From the NCBI GenBank assembly GCA_037013685.1, contig CM072897.1, forward strand, positions 21,278,143 through 21,342,142: a DNA stretch of 64,000 bases. Direction: 5' to 3'. Below are positions 12,784 to 25,482 of the stretch, in pieces. The position numbers and the translations under genes are program-made. The notes below the pieces were generated by a model. That model searched no databases, had not been told where the DNA came from, and saw only the letters and a program-made list of their open reading frames with translations. The stretch is from Acridotheres tristis (Eukaryota; Chordata; Aves; Passeriformes; Sturnidae). Numbering within the stretch: position 1 is the first letter of the stretch; the number at the start of each line of letters is the position of its first letter.

Positions 12784-13439
12784 TGATGACTCTCTCACTC
12801 CATGACCTGGGGAGTGTGGAGCCATCAGGTCTCACATCACCATCCATCTCAGTTTCCCGTCCATGGCTTGGATTCACTGGCACCACCCAAGACAATGCCC
12901 ACACTGGGCCACATGCCCCACACACTCACTGATGGTAAATCTCCTTCAGCCAAAGGGCTGAGGCAAAGAGAGGGTTGTGGGAGAAAATATAGGTCTCCTC
13001 CTCTCTATTTTTCTTTAACACTGAATTGTTTTCTTTAGAAGAAGCTGGAGGGAAAGCATCAATAAAAATCTGGAGAATTTCCAGGAGGTTTTACAATGTC
13101 ATGTCTTTCAAAGGGATTCCATGGAAAATAACATCAGCCAAGTGCCTCCAGACTATGGAGAGTTGGGGGAGATGGTTTTGGGTGATGTTACACCTTGAAA
13201 TCTTTGAGTGACTTGACCCAAAGCAGGGAGAGGAATTTAGAGAAGAAGCAGAAATGCCAATGAACATCTCCAGCCCAACTTTCCCTAGTCCAACCAGGGT
13301 GCCCAAGTGGCCAAGGCAAGCTGGGTACTCCCCTCCTGGCCCAAGTGTGCATCTGCCAAAGGGGATGGTGCGAGCTGGGGCAGTTGGAGGGGATGCTCAG
13401 GGCCCCTCAGGAGAACCAGCCCTCTTACTGCTCAGGCTC

Positions 13440-13640
13440 TGTGGTGTGGCCATTTCCTTGGTCTGGGCCCCAATTAAAAGAGCTAAATGGAAATTGCTGG
13501 AGAGAAAGAGTGAAAGAAACAACATTTCCTGCCTGAGGAGATTAACTCTCCAAATTACATGTGAACAGAGGGGGAGGCGAGAGGGGAAAAGGAAACCCAG
13601 TTTCCACCCCAATAAAAGCCAGTTCATTTAATAAAGGAGG
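13440..13640. promoter_or_regulatory. Candidate conserved non-coding element
   Basis: AT-rich island with CCCCAATTAAAAGAGC, AGGAGATTAACTCTCC, AAATTACATG and CCAATAAAAGCC, not repeat-derived and not coding in any convincing frame. Confidence 0.22.
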
Positions 13641-16600
13641 AGCATGGAGGGGGAAGGTGGCTGAAAGAAAATGAGGCTGGGGGGTGTGGAATTAGCCTTG
13701 TCAAACAAGGGGCTTTGCTGTCCCAGAACTACTTCTTTATTGTTCCAATTTTTCATGCTTACTTAGCTCTCAATGCTGCACAAGACAACAGCTCATTATT
13801 GGAGGGTGGGGGGGACAGGACGGGACAGACATGGCTGTGGCAGTACCAAGAAATGGAAGGAAAATGCAATTTTTAAAAAAGGAGTCCTTTCCCTGGGCCT
13901 TCAGCCTCTTCCCCCTGTGTGGAGCTGCAGACATTGTGGCTGGGAGGAGCAGGGCATTACCAAGATGGGAAAAAGGGTTTTCCACAACCTTTGGCAGCAG
14001 CACTGGGAAAGAAGCAGCTGACCCTGAAATGCCATCTTATGGCCTGGTGAGGGGGAAGAGGGGGCTCCCCCACACAGGGGGGCTCTCCCATCTCCTTCAT
14101 ACTCCTGAAGCCTGTCCCAGTGGCTGCTGAGGGAAGAGGGGCTGAAACAGGGCCGGGGCAGGCAGGGCCGTGGGGACAAAGCCCCTTCTGCCCCGTGGCC
14201 AGGCTGTTGGAGCCCTTACAGATCAGCCAGCCAAGGCACATCTGTGGCATCACTGTCTACTAAACAACATCTGCTCTGACTCTGGAAAGCGACTTGCAGC
14301 CTCCTCCCCGGTCTCCTTGTTTGTTTTCTCCCCAGGATTTTCCTGATCAGATTGGCTTGGCTTACAAAGCCAAACTCACACCAGAAAGGCTATCAGGATG
14401 TTTGTGGGTAGGGAGGTTATGCTCCATATTAGTGATGCTGCCTTATAAAGCCCTGTTTGCACAGGCTCATAAGTCTCCGAAAAATGCTCCCTTTTAGGAT
14501 CAGGCGCGGGGACAGCTCTAAGAGGCAGAACTGTGCAGCTGATGCTTCCCACTGAGTCACCTCCTACCCCCCCATGAGAGCAGCACTGGGGAGAAGCCAA
14601 GCTGGAGGGCCTGCAGGGGACTGGGGGGCATAGGAGCACAGATCAGGGAGAAGAGCAGTTGTGGCCAGGCTGGATGGTTTTCTGTGGTCCTTGGTAGAAA
14701 TCCAGCAGACGAGAGTGCAGACTCACCTTCCAGGTAAGAGCCATTCAGAGATGTCAGCCTCTAGAGGTGACAGTCACGGCGGATCAGTTAGGGACACTCC
14801 TGGCCCACAAGGAGCACTGATAGGTCCAGTCAGAACTTGCTTGGCTCTGGCAATGGATGGAGGGATTACATTTTGTTTTCAAATGTTTTTTGATATTTAC
14901 TTGCTATCCACAGCTTAATCCATCACGGGATGTCCAAGTACTCCTATGCTGAAGCTGTTCCTGAGAACTGAGACCCAGCTGCGCTGTTGCCCCCAGTAAA
15001 ATTTGTGGAAGGCTTCCACAGATGAAGATGTTGGACTTGGAGATGACTTGTACCCACATTCACATGCTACAAGGTTGAGCTACCATTTCTAAGTGGAAGA
15101 TGGTCAACCCTCCCAAAGCAGAAGCCTCTGCAAATGGATATTCTCCCAGAGTGGAACCAAAATATTCCCCCATTCTCCTCAGTCTGATCAAGTTTTCCAG
15201 TTACTGGGTGCAGCTCCCATTTGGGAAGCTAGAAATCCGGTGGGGTCTGCTCTGGAGGCAGGAGAGGCGAGAGTTCCTCAGGATACCCTTAAGCTTCAGG
15301 GCGTTTTCCCTTCACCAGGCACAGTCTGGTCAGAGGCACACTATCAACAGTGAGAGAGAAGTCACAGAGCAGGCACATTGCTTTTGGTGCCCGGGGAACC
15401 TTTGTAGCCCAAGAAGCTCCTGATGCACTGGACCCAAATCCACTCTGGGTATGGCAGAGGGAGCACCCGAGCTGTGGACACCCCTGTGTCCCTTTGCTCT
15501 GTGACAAGGGCTGGTGCCAGCTGCCTGGTCCAGAGCGAGCCCTGCTGCTCTCATAGCACTGTGATATGAATGCTGGAAACTTCTCAACTATTCAGAAACA
15601 GCTCCTTTTCTCCAAAAATTTGAGGCATGCCTCACTTAGAGAGCTGCATTCCATTGCTCCACCATGACAGTGGCAACATGTGGCAGCTTGGGCTGCAAGC
15701 CTGGGGAAAGCCTACCTGAGGGGGAGGCTGCAGCCCATGGATTATAGCTCTGCTGTGACAGCTGTTCTGGAAGTGTCCCAGGTCCTTTTATGCTTGGGAA
15801 TACTATCCCAGCACCCTCCCAAACCTGGAGCAGCTGCAAAACCTTTTTTGAGACAGGAGATGGAGGATAAACTGGACAGTAAATGCCACGGTGCCATGCG
15901 CTGGAGTACTTTGGTGGCATTTTGCATTGATCCCTGAGCCTGCTTGGCTTCTGGCTGCAGCTCTGGGCAGGATGACAGTCCATGAGATAGATGACAAACA
16001 GCTCCAAAATACTGGAGCTGAAGTTTTACCTGGCAGAGATTGGTTTCGCCTCTCTCACCTGCCTGCAGCAAGGCACAGCAGCAATGGGGGCAGGCTGGGC
16101 CTCTCTCAGCCCTTGCACCCAGCGCAGGACAAGGGCTTTTGCGGGCAGCAGTGTCACTGTGCTCCCGCTGCCTGTCCTGCCTGAGGCTTTCACAGCCTGT
16201 GAGGATGTCCCAGTTCCTGGAGGACACCACTGGGCTGATGCTCTGCTGCTCCCAGCAGCAGGTGCTGAGTGGGACCAAAGCTCAACCCCTCGTCAGATGC
16301 TTTTCAAGGCAGGATGGATGGACAGACAGCAGGAATCTAAAGCCAGGCCGACACCTTGCATCACTGCTCAAGACCTTGCAGGATGGTAATCCCAGGCTCT
16401 CCATGAGAAACTGCTTCTCTGAGAATTTTCCCATCACCGCTCAAGTGTGAGCTCCAGAGATGCACATCCACCTGGTGCACAGTTTGGGTTTGTGCCCATC
16501 TTCACTGGGGACTGACACCTTCTTTTCTTCCCCCCTCTCTTCTCTGCACTCTCCTCCTTCATCTTTGCCTTCACACAGTAAGGAACAAATTCCAGGGATT

Positions 16601-16737
16601 TTGCCTGGGGGCCCACAGAGCGGGGGTGCGAGCTGGTCTCCATCTGACTGCGACTGAGTCTCTCCCCCTCACTGGAAATTGAAAGCAGAAGCCATGGAGC
16701 GGTGACAAAAATCTGCATTACGTTATGGCAGCAGGAT

Positions 16738-16757
16738 TTTTTTTTTTTTTTTTTTTT
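16738..16757. repeat. Homopolymer T tract
   Basis: Twenty consecutive T residues on the plus strand. On the minus strand it would be an A-tail following TATTATAAAATCT, so a retroposed transcript end is possible, but no target-site duplication was seen. Confidence 0.9.
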
Positions 16758-17113
16758 AGATTTTATAATACATTGTTTTGAAACTCTGCCAGTGATCATC
16801 ATCAAAGTGAGAGGAGCGCCTTGGAAAGAACAATGGTGGCGGAGGGTGGGGAGCAGGGTGCCTGGGTATTGATGTGTATTCGTTTTTAAAGCCGGTTCTA
16901 GATACAGCATGGAAGATTTCTTTTTGTATTTTCCTGAAGTGCAGATACAATTCAGTCTGGTAAGGGCAGGCAGCAATGCCAGAGCTCTAGATTAAGGTAC
17001 TGGATTGCAGCTGAGCTGTAGAGCAGTCAATCCCCCCACATTGCCTTTGTCCCCAGGAGGGCAAGGAGTAAGCAGGGAGGACAGGAAACATAGAAAGGTC
17101 CAAAACAGAAGCT

Positions 17114-17251
17114 GAGGAGAGGAGAGGAGAGGAGAGGAGAGGAGAGGAGAGGAGAGGAGAGGAGAGGAGAGGAGAGGAGAGGAGAGGAGAGGAGAGGAGA
17201 GGAGAGGAGAGGAGAGGAGAGGAGAGGAGAGGAGAGGAGAGGAGAGGAGAG
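17114..17251. repeat. (GGAGA)n pentanucleotide microsatellite
   Basis: About 27 uninterrupted copies of GGAGA over 138 bp, purine-only on the plus strand. The mirror symmetry of the unit makes triplex (H-DNA) formation possible. On the minus strand it reads as an artificial (LLSSP)n frame. Confidence 0.97.
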
Positions 17252-18604
17252 CACACTACTGCTAATGCAGAAGGGCCAGGGCTCTGGATCCTGCTGGAAA
17301 ACATAGCCCAGAGACATCGTCACCTCATAGGAGAGCAGCTTGTGTTCTGCCAGCTCCTCTGGCCACCCATCTGCCCCTCCATCAAAGCCCAGCCAAGCTG
17401 GGGGAAGACTCCTACAGCCCCCAGTGCTTTGACATCAGCTCCTTGACCTGTGTGCCACCCTCTCTGCTCAAGCAGTCATTCCACTGCCCTCATTTCTCTC
17501 GCTACAAGGCGTCTTTCTTCAAGCCAAGCAAAACAAGGGACTTCTCCCAGTCCTTGCCTGCTAAACTCCTGCTGCACAGAATGAGGGGAATGACAGCGCA
17601 CAGCACATGTCCCAGTGACAGCAAATGCTGAGAAACCCCAGTGGCTCAGAGAGACGGCGTGTCAGAGGTGCTCAGATGTTCCCCAGAGCCTGAGTCTCAC
17701 TTATGTTCTTCTGGCTTGAAAATAAAGAAAGGCAAATCCCCAGAAATCAGCCATTCACAGTAATTTTCTCACAGAAGTTGTATCAGAAGCCTGTCACTCG
17801 GTACAAACTCATGAGGATAAAGCTCATTATTTTGGCTTCTTTGCAACATCAGATCACCAGCCATGCCAGTTGCCCAGGTGTGGGACTTCATGGGAGACTG
17901 CTGACCAGGTGGGAAGAGCCCACAGTGTCATGGGACCATTTTGCATCACCTGCTGCTGCTCTGGAGTTCAGTGACCTACAAAGCCCTGGCCTGGCTCATG
18001 ATGACCCAGATATACTCATCCAGGATGCCAGGCCTGGCTCATGCTTGACCTGTTCCAGATTGGATCTTCAGAAGCTGTTCCTTGCTGCTGCCAGGGTAAA
18101 TCAGGCTGGAAGTTCTTCTCTGTGCCCTTACCAGCAGGGTCCAGCCCTAAGGCATCTTGCGTGGCTCTCATGTTCCTATCACTGAAGCAGGGGTTCCCAC
18201 ATCTTCATAGCCTTGTTTCCTTTCAGGAAGGACAGAAAAAATGCTTCCTTCCTCCAAGCAACTCATAGAAAGTCCCTGTCCCCAGTGAGCCCAGTGCCAA
18301 GCTTGGTGCTCCAGCTCACTGGGGTGCTCTGCTGTTTCCCGCAGTCTCACACCTGGGAGCAGACCTCATCCCATGCATGCCAGGATGGAGCAGAGCTGGG
18401 GGAGGCAGACAAAGGCAGGTCCAAGACCATGATTCAAAGCTTCTGAGGCCAGGCTTTCAGAAGATAACAAATCACCTGGGCTCGCTGCTGGTCTGTGCAA
18501 GTGAGGCCACCAGTGTGAAACAGTGTTCACACAGCCCACTCCTTCCAGGATGGGCACTGCCAAGGCCACCACCAACCCATATCCCCAGGCACCACATCCA
18601 CACA

Positions 18605-18945
18605 GCTTTTAAATCCCTTCAGGGATGGGGACTCCACCATTGTCCTGGGCAACTGTGCCAGTGCCTGACCACCCTTTTCATAAAGAATTTTCCCTGATAT
18701 CTAATCTAAACCTTCCCCAGCACAGCTTGAGGCCGTTTCCCCTTGTCCTGTCCCTGTTCCCTGGGAGCAGAGCCTGATCCCTCATCTGGCTGTCCCCTCC
18801 TGTCAGGGAGTTGTGCAGGGCGAGAAGGTTCCCCCGGAGCCTCCTTTTCTCCAGGCTGAGCCCCTTTCCCAGCTCCCTCAGCTGCTCCTTATCAAACTCG
18901 TGCTCCAGACCTTCCCCAGCTCTGTTCCCTTCCCTGGACAACGCA
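18605..18945 (-). mobile_element. CR1 LINE, truncated at both ends
   Basis: CCCTTCAGGGATGGGGACTC, TCTAATCTAAACCTTCCCCA, GTCAGGGAGTTGTGCAGG and TTCTCCAGGCTGAGCCCC, all inverted CR1. The terminal octamer is missing. Confidence 0.9.
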
Positions 18946-21344
18946 CATTAAGCCCAGATCACCTTCTCTGTGCAGCAGCCTCTACAGTGCCACGTTCAGG
19001 TGCCCTCTCTCTTTTCCTTGCCAGATCACCTAACAGCAATTGCTCAATTCCTTCACACCACGGAGAATTACACTGCCCATCAGAAACGGTAAATCTTTAA
19101 GCTCCAGCCCATCTCGTTAGAAGTGCCCGATGGCAGCAGCTTGGTGCTTCCCAGCTGAGGACATAGCCTGCCAGCTAACGATGGGCTGATAATTAAGTCC
19201 AGTCCTTTCCAAGATCAGCTTCCCCTACCAGTTAATCCCAACAGCAAATAACGCTGATTGACTTTGCCTTGGTCTGTAAATGCAGGACTGCTCTGTTCCA
19301 AGAGCTCCCTGCTGTCCTCTTATGAGGGGTCCCACTGTACCCCAGGGTCTGCCTGGGTGGGGAGTAGGTGCAAAATGCCTCAGTGAGGTGCAAGCTCAGC
19401 TGGGGTTGGGCCATCCCCTCACAAGGTGGGGGGTGCAGCCCCAGCTCACCATGTGGGTGCAAAGTGTGAGTGTTTTGGGATGGTCCAGGAAGGTAGACCC
19501 AGGGTGGAAGATCAGAGACCCCCCAGCCTGTGTCCTGCTCTCCATGGGGCAGCCTGGGTTTGTTGAGGCAGCAAGCACTGATGGGAGAGACTGGCCAGGG
19601 GAGCAATTCAGCTCCTGCCACCCTGCCCTGCTCCTTCAGCACTGGGCACCGGCATGAAGAGGTGTCCTCAGCTGAGCCCTGGTGCCCACAGGAGATGGCC
19701 TTGGTCATTATCATTAAGCCCATCATTATGTTGAAAGCATGATGTGTTCATGGCTTAGTATCAAGGGGGGTTTTGACCCAAAACCAGCCAAAGCCTGACC
19801 TCATCTTCCTGCCCCCAGCGAAGATGCCATGGCAAGTCAGGCAGAGTAAATGGGGAAGGTACCAGCAGTGGTAGCAGGTCTTTAAGGATGGTCCCAGATA
19901 ACCATGGCAAGAACAGGAATTCCTTTGCATTGGTGATTTCAAACCACTGTCCTTTTCACCTTTTCATCCATCTCCTCATGTGCACCCATTTTAACAGCAG
20001 AACCCTGGGCTCTTGCCCAGAGCAGATCCCAGTCCCACTATCTTGTTCCTTGCTTTGGGTGGATGGGGACAGCATCCTGAGATGCTGTGTGTGCTCTGTT
20101 CCCATTGTGCACAGCACAGCCCCACAGCCAGCTGTGCCTCGGTGGGTACGAGGGGGGCATTTGGCTCTGCCCTGTTAGTGGAGGCCCTTCACCACCCAGC
20201 ATCTTCAGGAGGCAGATAGCACCAGTCACTTGTCCCTGGCTCCAATTTCGGTGACAAATGTTCTCCTGGAGACACCTTCTGCATTTATATCAGACAGGGT
20301 GAAGACAAGAGTGTCTGGCACTATGGCCAGAGATGTGCTATGCAAAGCCCCGGGGTCAAACACGGGGGGATCCCTGGTTGCTTTGAAAGGTTGTCCCTCT
20401 CCTTGGGGTTGTGGAGCACAGAAGAGGAGTGCTGTGACATTGTAGGAGGGTTCCTGCCACCAGCTGCCTGCTGCTAGCTGCACCTGGTGGGAGCCTGCAG
20501 GGGCACCAGGAAGCCCAGTTCCATCCCCTCCTCACTCTCTTTGCTCAAAATTAGGACTGGTTGGTATCACTGGGTGCCCTGCTCTCAGGGGAATGGTCCC
20601 TGCCCCAACACCTTCCAGGCACTGCACAGTGTTGATGTCTCTCTGTTCAGCTGGGAGATGATGGGCCCATCCTGCCCAGCTGCTCCTGTGAGCTGTCAGT
20701 GGGTAACAGCCAAAGAAAGGGCCAGACATTAAAAAGCACTTTGTCTGTACCTTGCTGGGCCATGGCTGTCACCGAGGTGTGGAGAGGTGTGTCTGTATCC
20801 TCTCCTCCTGCCTGTGAGGTGGAGAGCGCTTGCTGCTATCCAGCCTCAGGATCCAGCCTTCTCTTTCCCAGTCTGGGAAGGTGCCAGTGTACTGGATATG
20901 GGATCCAAGCAGGATGGCCACCTCCTCCCTTTCACCCTCGGATAACTCGGAGGCTCTCATGTCTCTGTCCTTGTGTGCGTGGGATTGCTCCCAGCCCCAG
21001 CTGCCTCCCGCCCTCCTTCTCAACGGGTGCTGCCACGGAGGGTGGCCAGCACACCCCCACAGCCCTCCACAGCCCTCTCCGAGAGGATCGGGTTCTCTTT
21101 AATGATAAGCAACAGATGGGTATAACTGGCAAGTGCGGGCTTCCAGGGCGGGGGCGTTTAATGATGTCTTTAAACATTGTGAGCGTGTCTGTCTCTCACT
21201 CGTGTCCCTTCTGCTGTGCAGTGGGGACGCCTCTCCCCAGGCCGGTGTCTTGGGAAGAACCCTCTCGGCAGCGGGGCAGGTCAGGGAGATGAAAGCATGC
21301 CTGTGAGACCCAGCTCCCACCTCCTAGGAGACGGACATCGCCTC
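18946..21344. other. Gene-free stretch
   Basis: Ordinary unique sequence. A patch at 21090-21180 has TTTAATGATAAG and GTTTAATGATG near the orphan CpG island. Confidence 0.55.
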
Positions 21345-21625
21345 CCAGCCGGGGGACAATGGCGGGGTCTGGTCCCCCTGCGTCGTCTCTAGGTGATGTC
21401 ACATCGATCAGAGCAGCCGTACCGAGGGGAGGGGAACAAACACGCACACACACAAAGGAGCCCGCTTTGAAGTCCCGCGGAGGAGTGTGCCTGCGCCTCT
21501 GGGCTGCCCGAACCTCCGAGCACTCGGGCCACGGCCGTGTGTGAACGGGCCCGGCCCGGCCCGGCACGACATGGCACTGCCCGGTACGGCACGGCATGGC
21601 ACAGAGCAGGCACGGCACAACATGG
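21345..21625. promoter_or_regulatory. Orphan CpG island
   Basis: A dense CpG cluster (over twenty CpGs) in otherwise CpG-poor DNA, containing a TGATGTCACA motif close to a cAMP-response/AP-1 half site and merging on its right into a GGCACGGCA-type tandem repeat. A 61-codon frame on the plus strand (21359-21544) begins with ATG in a strong context (A at -3, G at +4). No gene is recognised. It may be the promoter or first exon of an unannotated transcript. Confidence 0.4.
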
Positions 21626-21665
21626 CACAGAGCGAGCACGGCACAGGATGGCACGGCACAGAGCC
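21545..21665. repeat. Degenerate GC-rich tandem repeat (ACGGC/GGCAC-type)
   Basis: Repeated blocks built from GGCACGGCA and ACATGGCACAGAGC units, roughly 20-25 bp per period and three to four copies, immediately after the orphan CpG island. The repetition produces artificial open frames on both strands. Confidence 0.6.
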
Positions 21666-21714
21666 TGGTCCCTGCTCAGAGATCTCCCTGAAGACAGGCA
21701 CAGACAGGGATGAG

Positions 21715-21795
21715 GGCTCCTCTCAGATATCTCTTCTAGAGGCTGAACAGTTCCAGCTCCTCCAGCCTTTCCTTGTAAGAGCATCACATGGCTCC
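21715..21795 (-). mobile_element. CR1 LINE internal fragment
   Basis: TCTTCTAGAGGCTGAACAGT and TCCAGCCTTTCCTTGTAAGA match the inverted CR1 internal region. Confidence 0.7.
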
Positions 21796-23983
21796 AGGAG
21801 CAGGGGATTTGGTGGGAAAACACTCTGGGTGCTGCCTGTGCTGACTACTGCCATAACCAAGCCTGGTGTGTGACCAGCCTTCAGCAACTTGTGAAGAATA
21901 TGGGAATATTAAAATGCTATGAACTGTATGTACCAGTGACTGGCTTTGCCAGCAAATTTTCTCCCTAGCTGTACAGAGCAGCGGTTCCCACCCACAAAAG
22001 GAACATGTAGCACACATTACCCTATACTACATCTGCCTTGCTCTCGCTTCAAGCCAACATTGCTGCACTGGCGGCATTACTGGAGTCACCATGATCCTTC
22101 CAGCTTGCTACTGCAAGAGGAAAAACACATGAAATCCCCATGGGGCAGCTTGAGCCAGACCACTTGGTGCCCCAAAGCTGTGAGATGAGCTGTGGTGCCT
22201 CAGAAAGCTGAGCAGAAGAGCAGTGAGGAGCTGCCCAGGCCTGCAAGAGGAGCACATGGAGCAGGAGCAGTGACTGCAGGCTGGACAAGCTCTCATGCAT
22301 AGAGGACCGTGTCCCCAGCACAGTCCAGTGCTGGTGGGATGGACAGCATTTCCTACTGACTTCAGAGCTCATCTCAGAGGCTGCACCTCCTCCTCAGAGA
22401 ATAACTCTCTGATTGGTATAATTTTCACTCATTTTACACACCCACTAAGTGCCACATCCGTGCCAACCACCCTGGTTTCCGACCTCCACCCAGAGGATAA
22501 CTTCTGGCCTTGGTCACATCACAGCTGAACGAAGCAAAAGAAACTGTTGGCTCCAATTTTTAAAAAGTGAGTAATTGTTTTCAGCATCTTCTTTTTAATT
22601 AAAAAGTAAGGGATCAACCCAAAAACACATGAGAAGAATTCAATTTTTAGAGAGAGCAGCGCACTTGTCATCCAGAAAAATGAGGCAGCAGGCAGCTAAA
22701 AATAGTGTTCTCCTGAACTTTGAAAATCTGTGCCCACTTGTCTTGTGTTGGTTTTCTTCTGCTCCAGCTACACGTGAAGCCATCAAAACCTTTTCTCAGC
22801 TGCTCTGTTTGGGCAGTAGTTTAATCCCAGAACCCAGGAGCAGAAGAGCCCCAGCTGCCAGGGGGCTGTCAGCCGAGCCCCGCTGAAGCAGCCTCTGCAA
22901 ACCCTGACTGCAGAGTTTGTTCACAGTGTTAAACACTCGAGAAAGTGGCGGCAATATTTAAAAATAAGGATTTTTCTTCATCTTCTGAAGAAAGTCCTGG
23001 CCTGGCCTGTGTTGTTGCAGCTCCTCATGAGCCGATGCTGCAGCAGCTCCTGCAGTGGGGGAGGATGATGTTCATGCCAGAAGCCTCTCCTGGCGGTGCC
23101 AAGCGAGCACCAGACCCACTATGACTACACAACATCCCTGCTCCTCCAAACTTCTCTGAACAAAGGACATACCTCAGCAGCAGCTGGGCTGAGCATGCCT
23201 TGGGGACACAGGTGTGGTGGTGCCCACAGTTTGCCATCCTTGCTGATGGAAACAGGAGGGTGCAGCACTTGGGGGTGCAGCTCTTTCTGCACTCACAGTG
23301 TTGGCAGATGTTCCCACATGGCACAGCACACTTTTCATTTGTAGAGCATCTTCCAGAGCATCTCCACCTTTAAAAGAAACCCCTTGGAAGCCCAAACTAG
23401 AATTCTTTGCAGCCAACCAAACAAAAGTCCCATCTTTTGTGTGTTGGGTCAGCTGCCTCACATCTGGAGGAGACAAGACACCAAATACAAGAACTGAACC
23501 GTGCAAAGGAAAACACCAACACCACTATGCACACCTGCGGCCTGAGAGGATAGGAGGGAAGAGAAAAGACATGAAAGAATAATCAAACATTTAAGCAAAA
23601 GTTCTAGGGCATCTGAAAAGGAAATCTTCAAGTACCCTCACATCTTTTTCCTGTAGAGCTCCTCTCTGATAACAACAGAGCATAATTACCCCTATACACT
23701 GGCAAACACCCACTAACCCACTGGTGGAAAACCTCTGGGCTTTCATTTTCCATCCAGCAGATACATTTCTTTGGCATCTTGGATGTCAAACATTCTTGAG
23801 GCAACACGGTGAAAACACACTCAGCTCACAAATGGGGGATGTTTTGGGGCTGCAGTAAACACCAATGCTACTCCCTTTTGGGGACTTCTCCTCCCCTCTC
23901 CGTAACCCAGACTGCACCACAAAGCAGCAGATGCTGGCGCTGCTGCAATTTCTTTTAATTCCAACCCCTCTATCTTTTTCTTC

Positions 23984-23987
23984 TTCT

Positions 23988-24022
<35 letters not shown>

Positions 24023-24110
24023 TGTTGCTGGGTTTTTTGGTTTTTTTTGGGTTTTTTTGGGTTTTTGTTTTTGTTTTGTTTTTTTAATTTTGCGTGTGTC
24101 TGGGTAAATT
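23984..24110. repeat. T-rich and TG low-complexity tract
   Basis: A run of about 20 T residues, then (TG)n, then repeated GGTTTTTT blocks. It could be the remains of an expanded microsatellite or a retroposed A-tail on the minus strand. Confidence 0.9.
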
Positions 24111-25457
24111 TAGTTCCCATAAAAGTGAAGGACTGTCAACACCAGCTTTGGAGCCAACCATACTGTCGGCAGCTGTTGTGCGGGCTGTGCACACAAAGCC
24201 CCTGAGTGCACCTCGGGCTGTCCCCCCCAGCCCTCCCCAGCCCTTCAGCAGCTCCAGCTCATGACTCCTTGGCTCTGTCCCGTGGTCCAGAGCCCCTCCT
24301 CAGCTCAGATCACACAGCCCTGCCTCCACTCCTCCCAGCCACCCCATCCCTTCCACCCGGCTTGATCCCTCCTGATCCCCATTCATCCCCGCAGCCAGGC
24401 TGCTCCTCCCAAGCTCCCTCTCCTCTCCCATTTCCTACAACCTCTTCCAAGGGGACAGCCAGACAGAGACACCATCCCTTCGGCCAAGGCAGTGCTCCAA
24501 GGCAGCTGGGGAGGGACAGGACATGGGACTGCTGAGGGAGCTCTCCTTGCACAGGGATGTCACCACGGGAGCTGCACATGGCCCAGATGGGATGACCATG
24601 TTGGAGGGTCCTGCAGCATTCTCCATTCCCACCCCTCTGCCCTGATGCTCCCTTGTGCATCCCTTGGTTCCCTCTGGGCACCAGAGGAAGCTCAGTGGAG
24701 GTTTCCTCCCACCTGGGTTTCTATCACCATGGGGTTCCTAAGTGCAGCCTCCTGCAAGCAGGGACTGAGGAGCTTTGCAGGCAGCAGCCCTTTGACAACT
24801 GCTCTTCCATCAGCAAAATTCAAGTATTTTCCTGGAGTTTCCTGTGAAATGGTGTCTGAAGACATTTGGGAGGAACAGGCCCTCTGCACAGTGGGGGCAG
24901 CCCAGGCTGTCACCACCTGACACCTCAGAGCACAGAGCAGCAGCTCTTGGGCTTGGGGTCACTTCTGCTTCCCAAGCAGCACCACCCCCAGAGTCCCATG
25001 GAAGAAAAATGCTTGTTATTCAGATGCTGGGAGACCCCATCCCCACTGTGGGCAATCCAAGGGGGACCTAAGGGCTGAGATCATCTCTCCACTTCCCCAC
25101 AGCTCCAGGATGACAAGGGGATTGGCTCTTCTCTCCTGAATCATGGAAAGAGAGTTTCCCCCTCTTCAAAGCCGAAGGGAACACTTTGTTTACACACTGC
25201 TCTTCAAATGGAGAAGTTTGGAATTGATGTTGGATGTGTTTTGTGCGTTGATGGACCTTTGCTGGTTCCTTTCTGCTCCTCCCTGTGCAGAAGTCCTGTC
25301 AGCACGGCACTGGGATTGGCATTGCCCACATACCATGCTGCATCTCTCTACCCCTGGGGTACCAGTTCCTCTGAGTGCCCCTTGGCCGTGCTTACCCATG
25401 GCATCACATCATCTCGTCTCTCCTGTGCAGCTCCTGGCATTGCCTGGGTGTCCTGAT

Positions 25458-25482
25458 CATGGCTGGGGTTAAACCACAACAC
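25458..25482 (-). mobile_element. Possible LTR terminus
   Basis: GGCTGGGGTTAAACCACAAC is close to the reverse complement of a terminal motif (TGTCATGGTTTAACCCCAGC) I associate with avian endogenous retroviral LTRs. A similar start, GTTGTCATGGTTTAACC, lies at 3629-3644. No retroviral genes are seen near either. Confidence 0.3.

Larger units (their letters stand above)
12784..18604. other. Gene-free stretch with microsatellites
   Basis: Holds the AT-rich patch at 13.44 kb, the T20 tract and the GGAGA array. No gene is supported. Confidence 0.55.

Noticed and set aside
16987..17323. Frames with a long LLSSP repeat
   Set aside because: They are the translation of the GGAGA microsatellite.
21196..21823. 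Minus-strand frames with repeated VPCRAVP-like residues, suggesting a Cys-rich secreted protein
   Set aside because: They come from the GGCACGGCA tandem repeat; there is no signal peptide or stable cysteine spacing.
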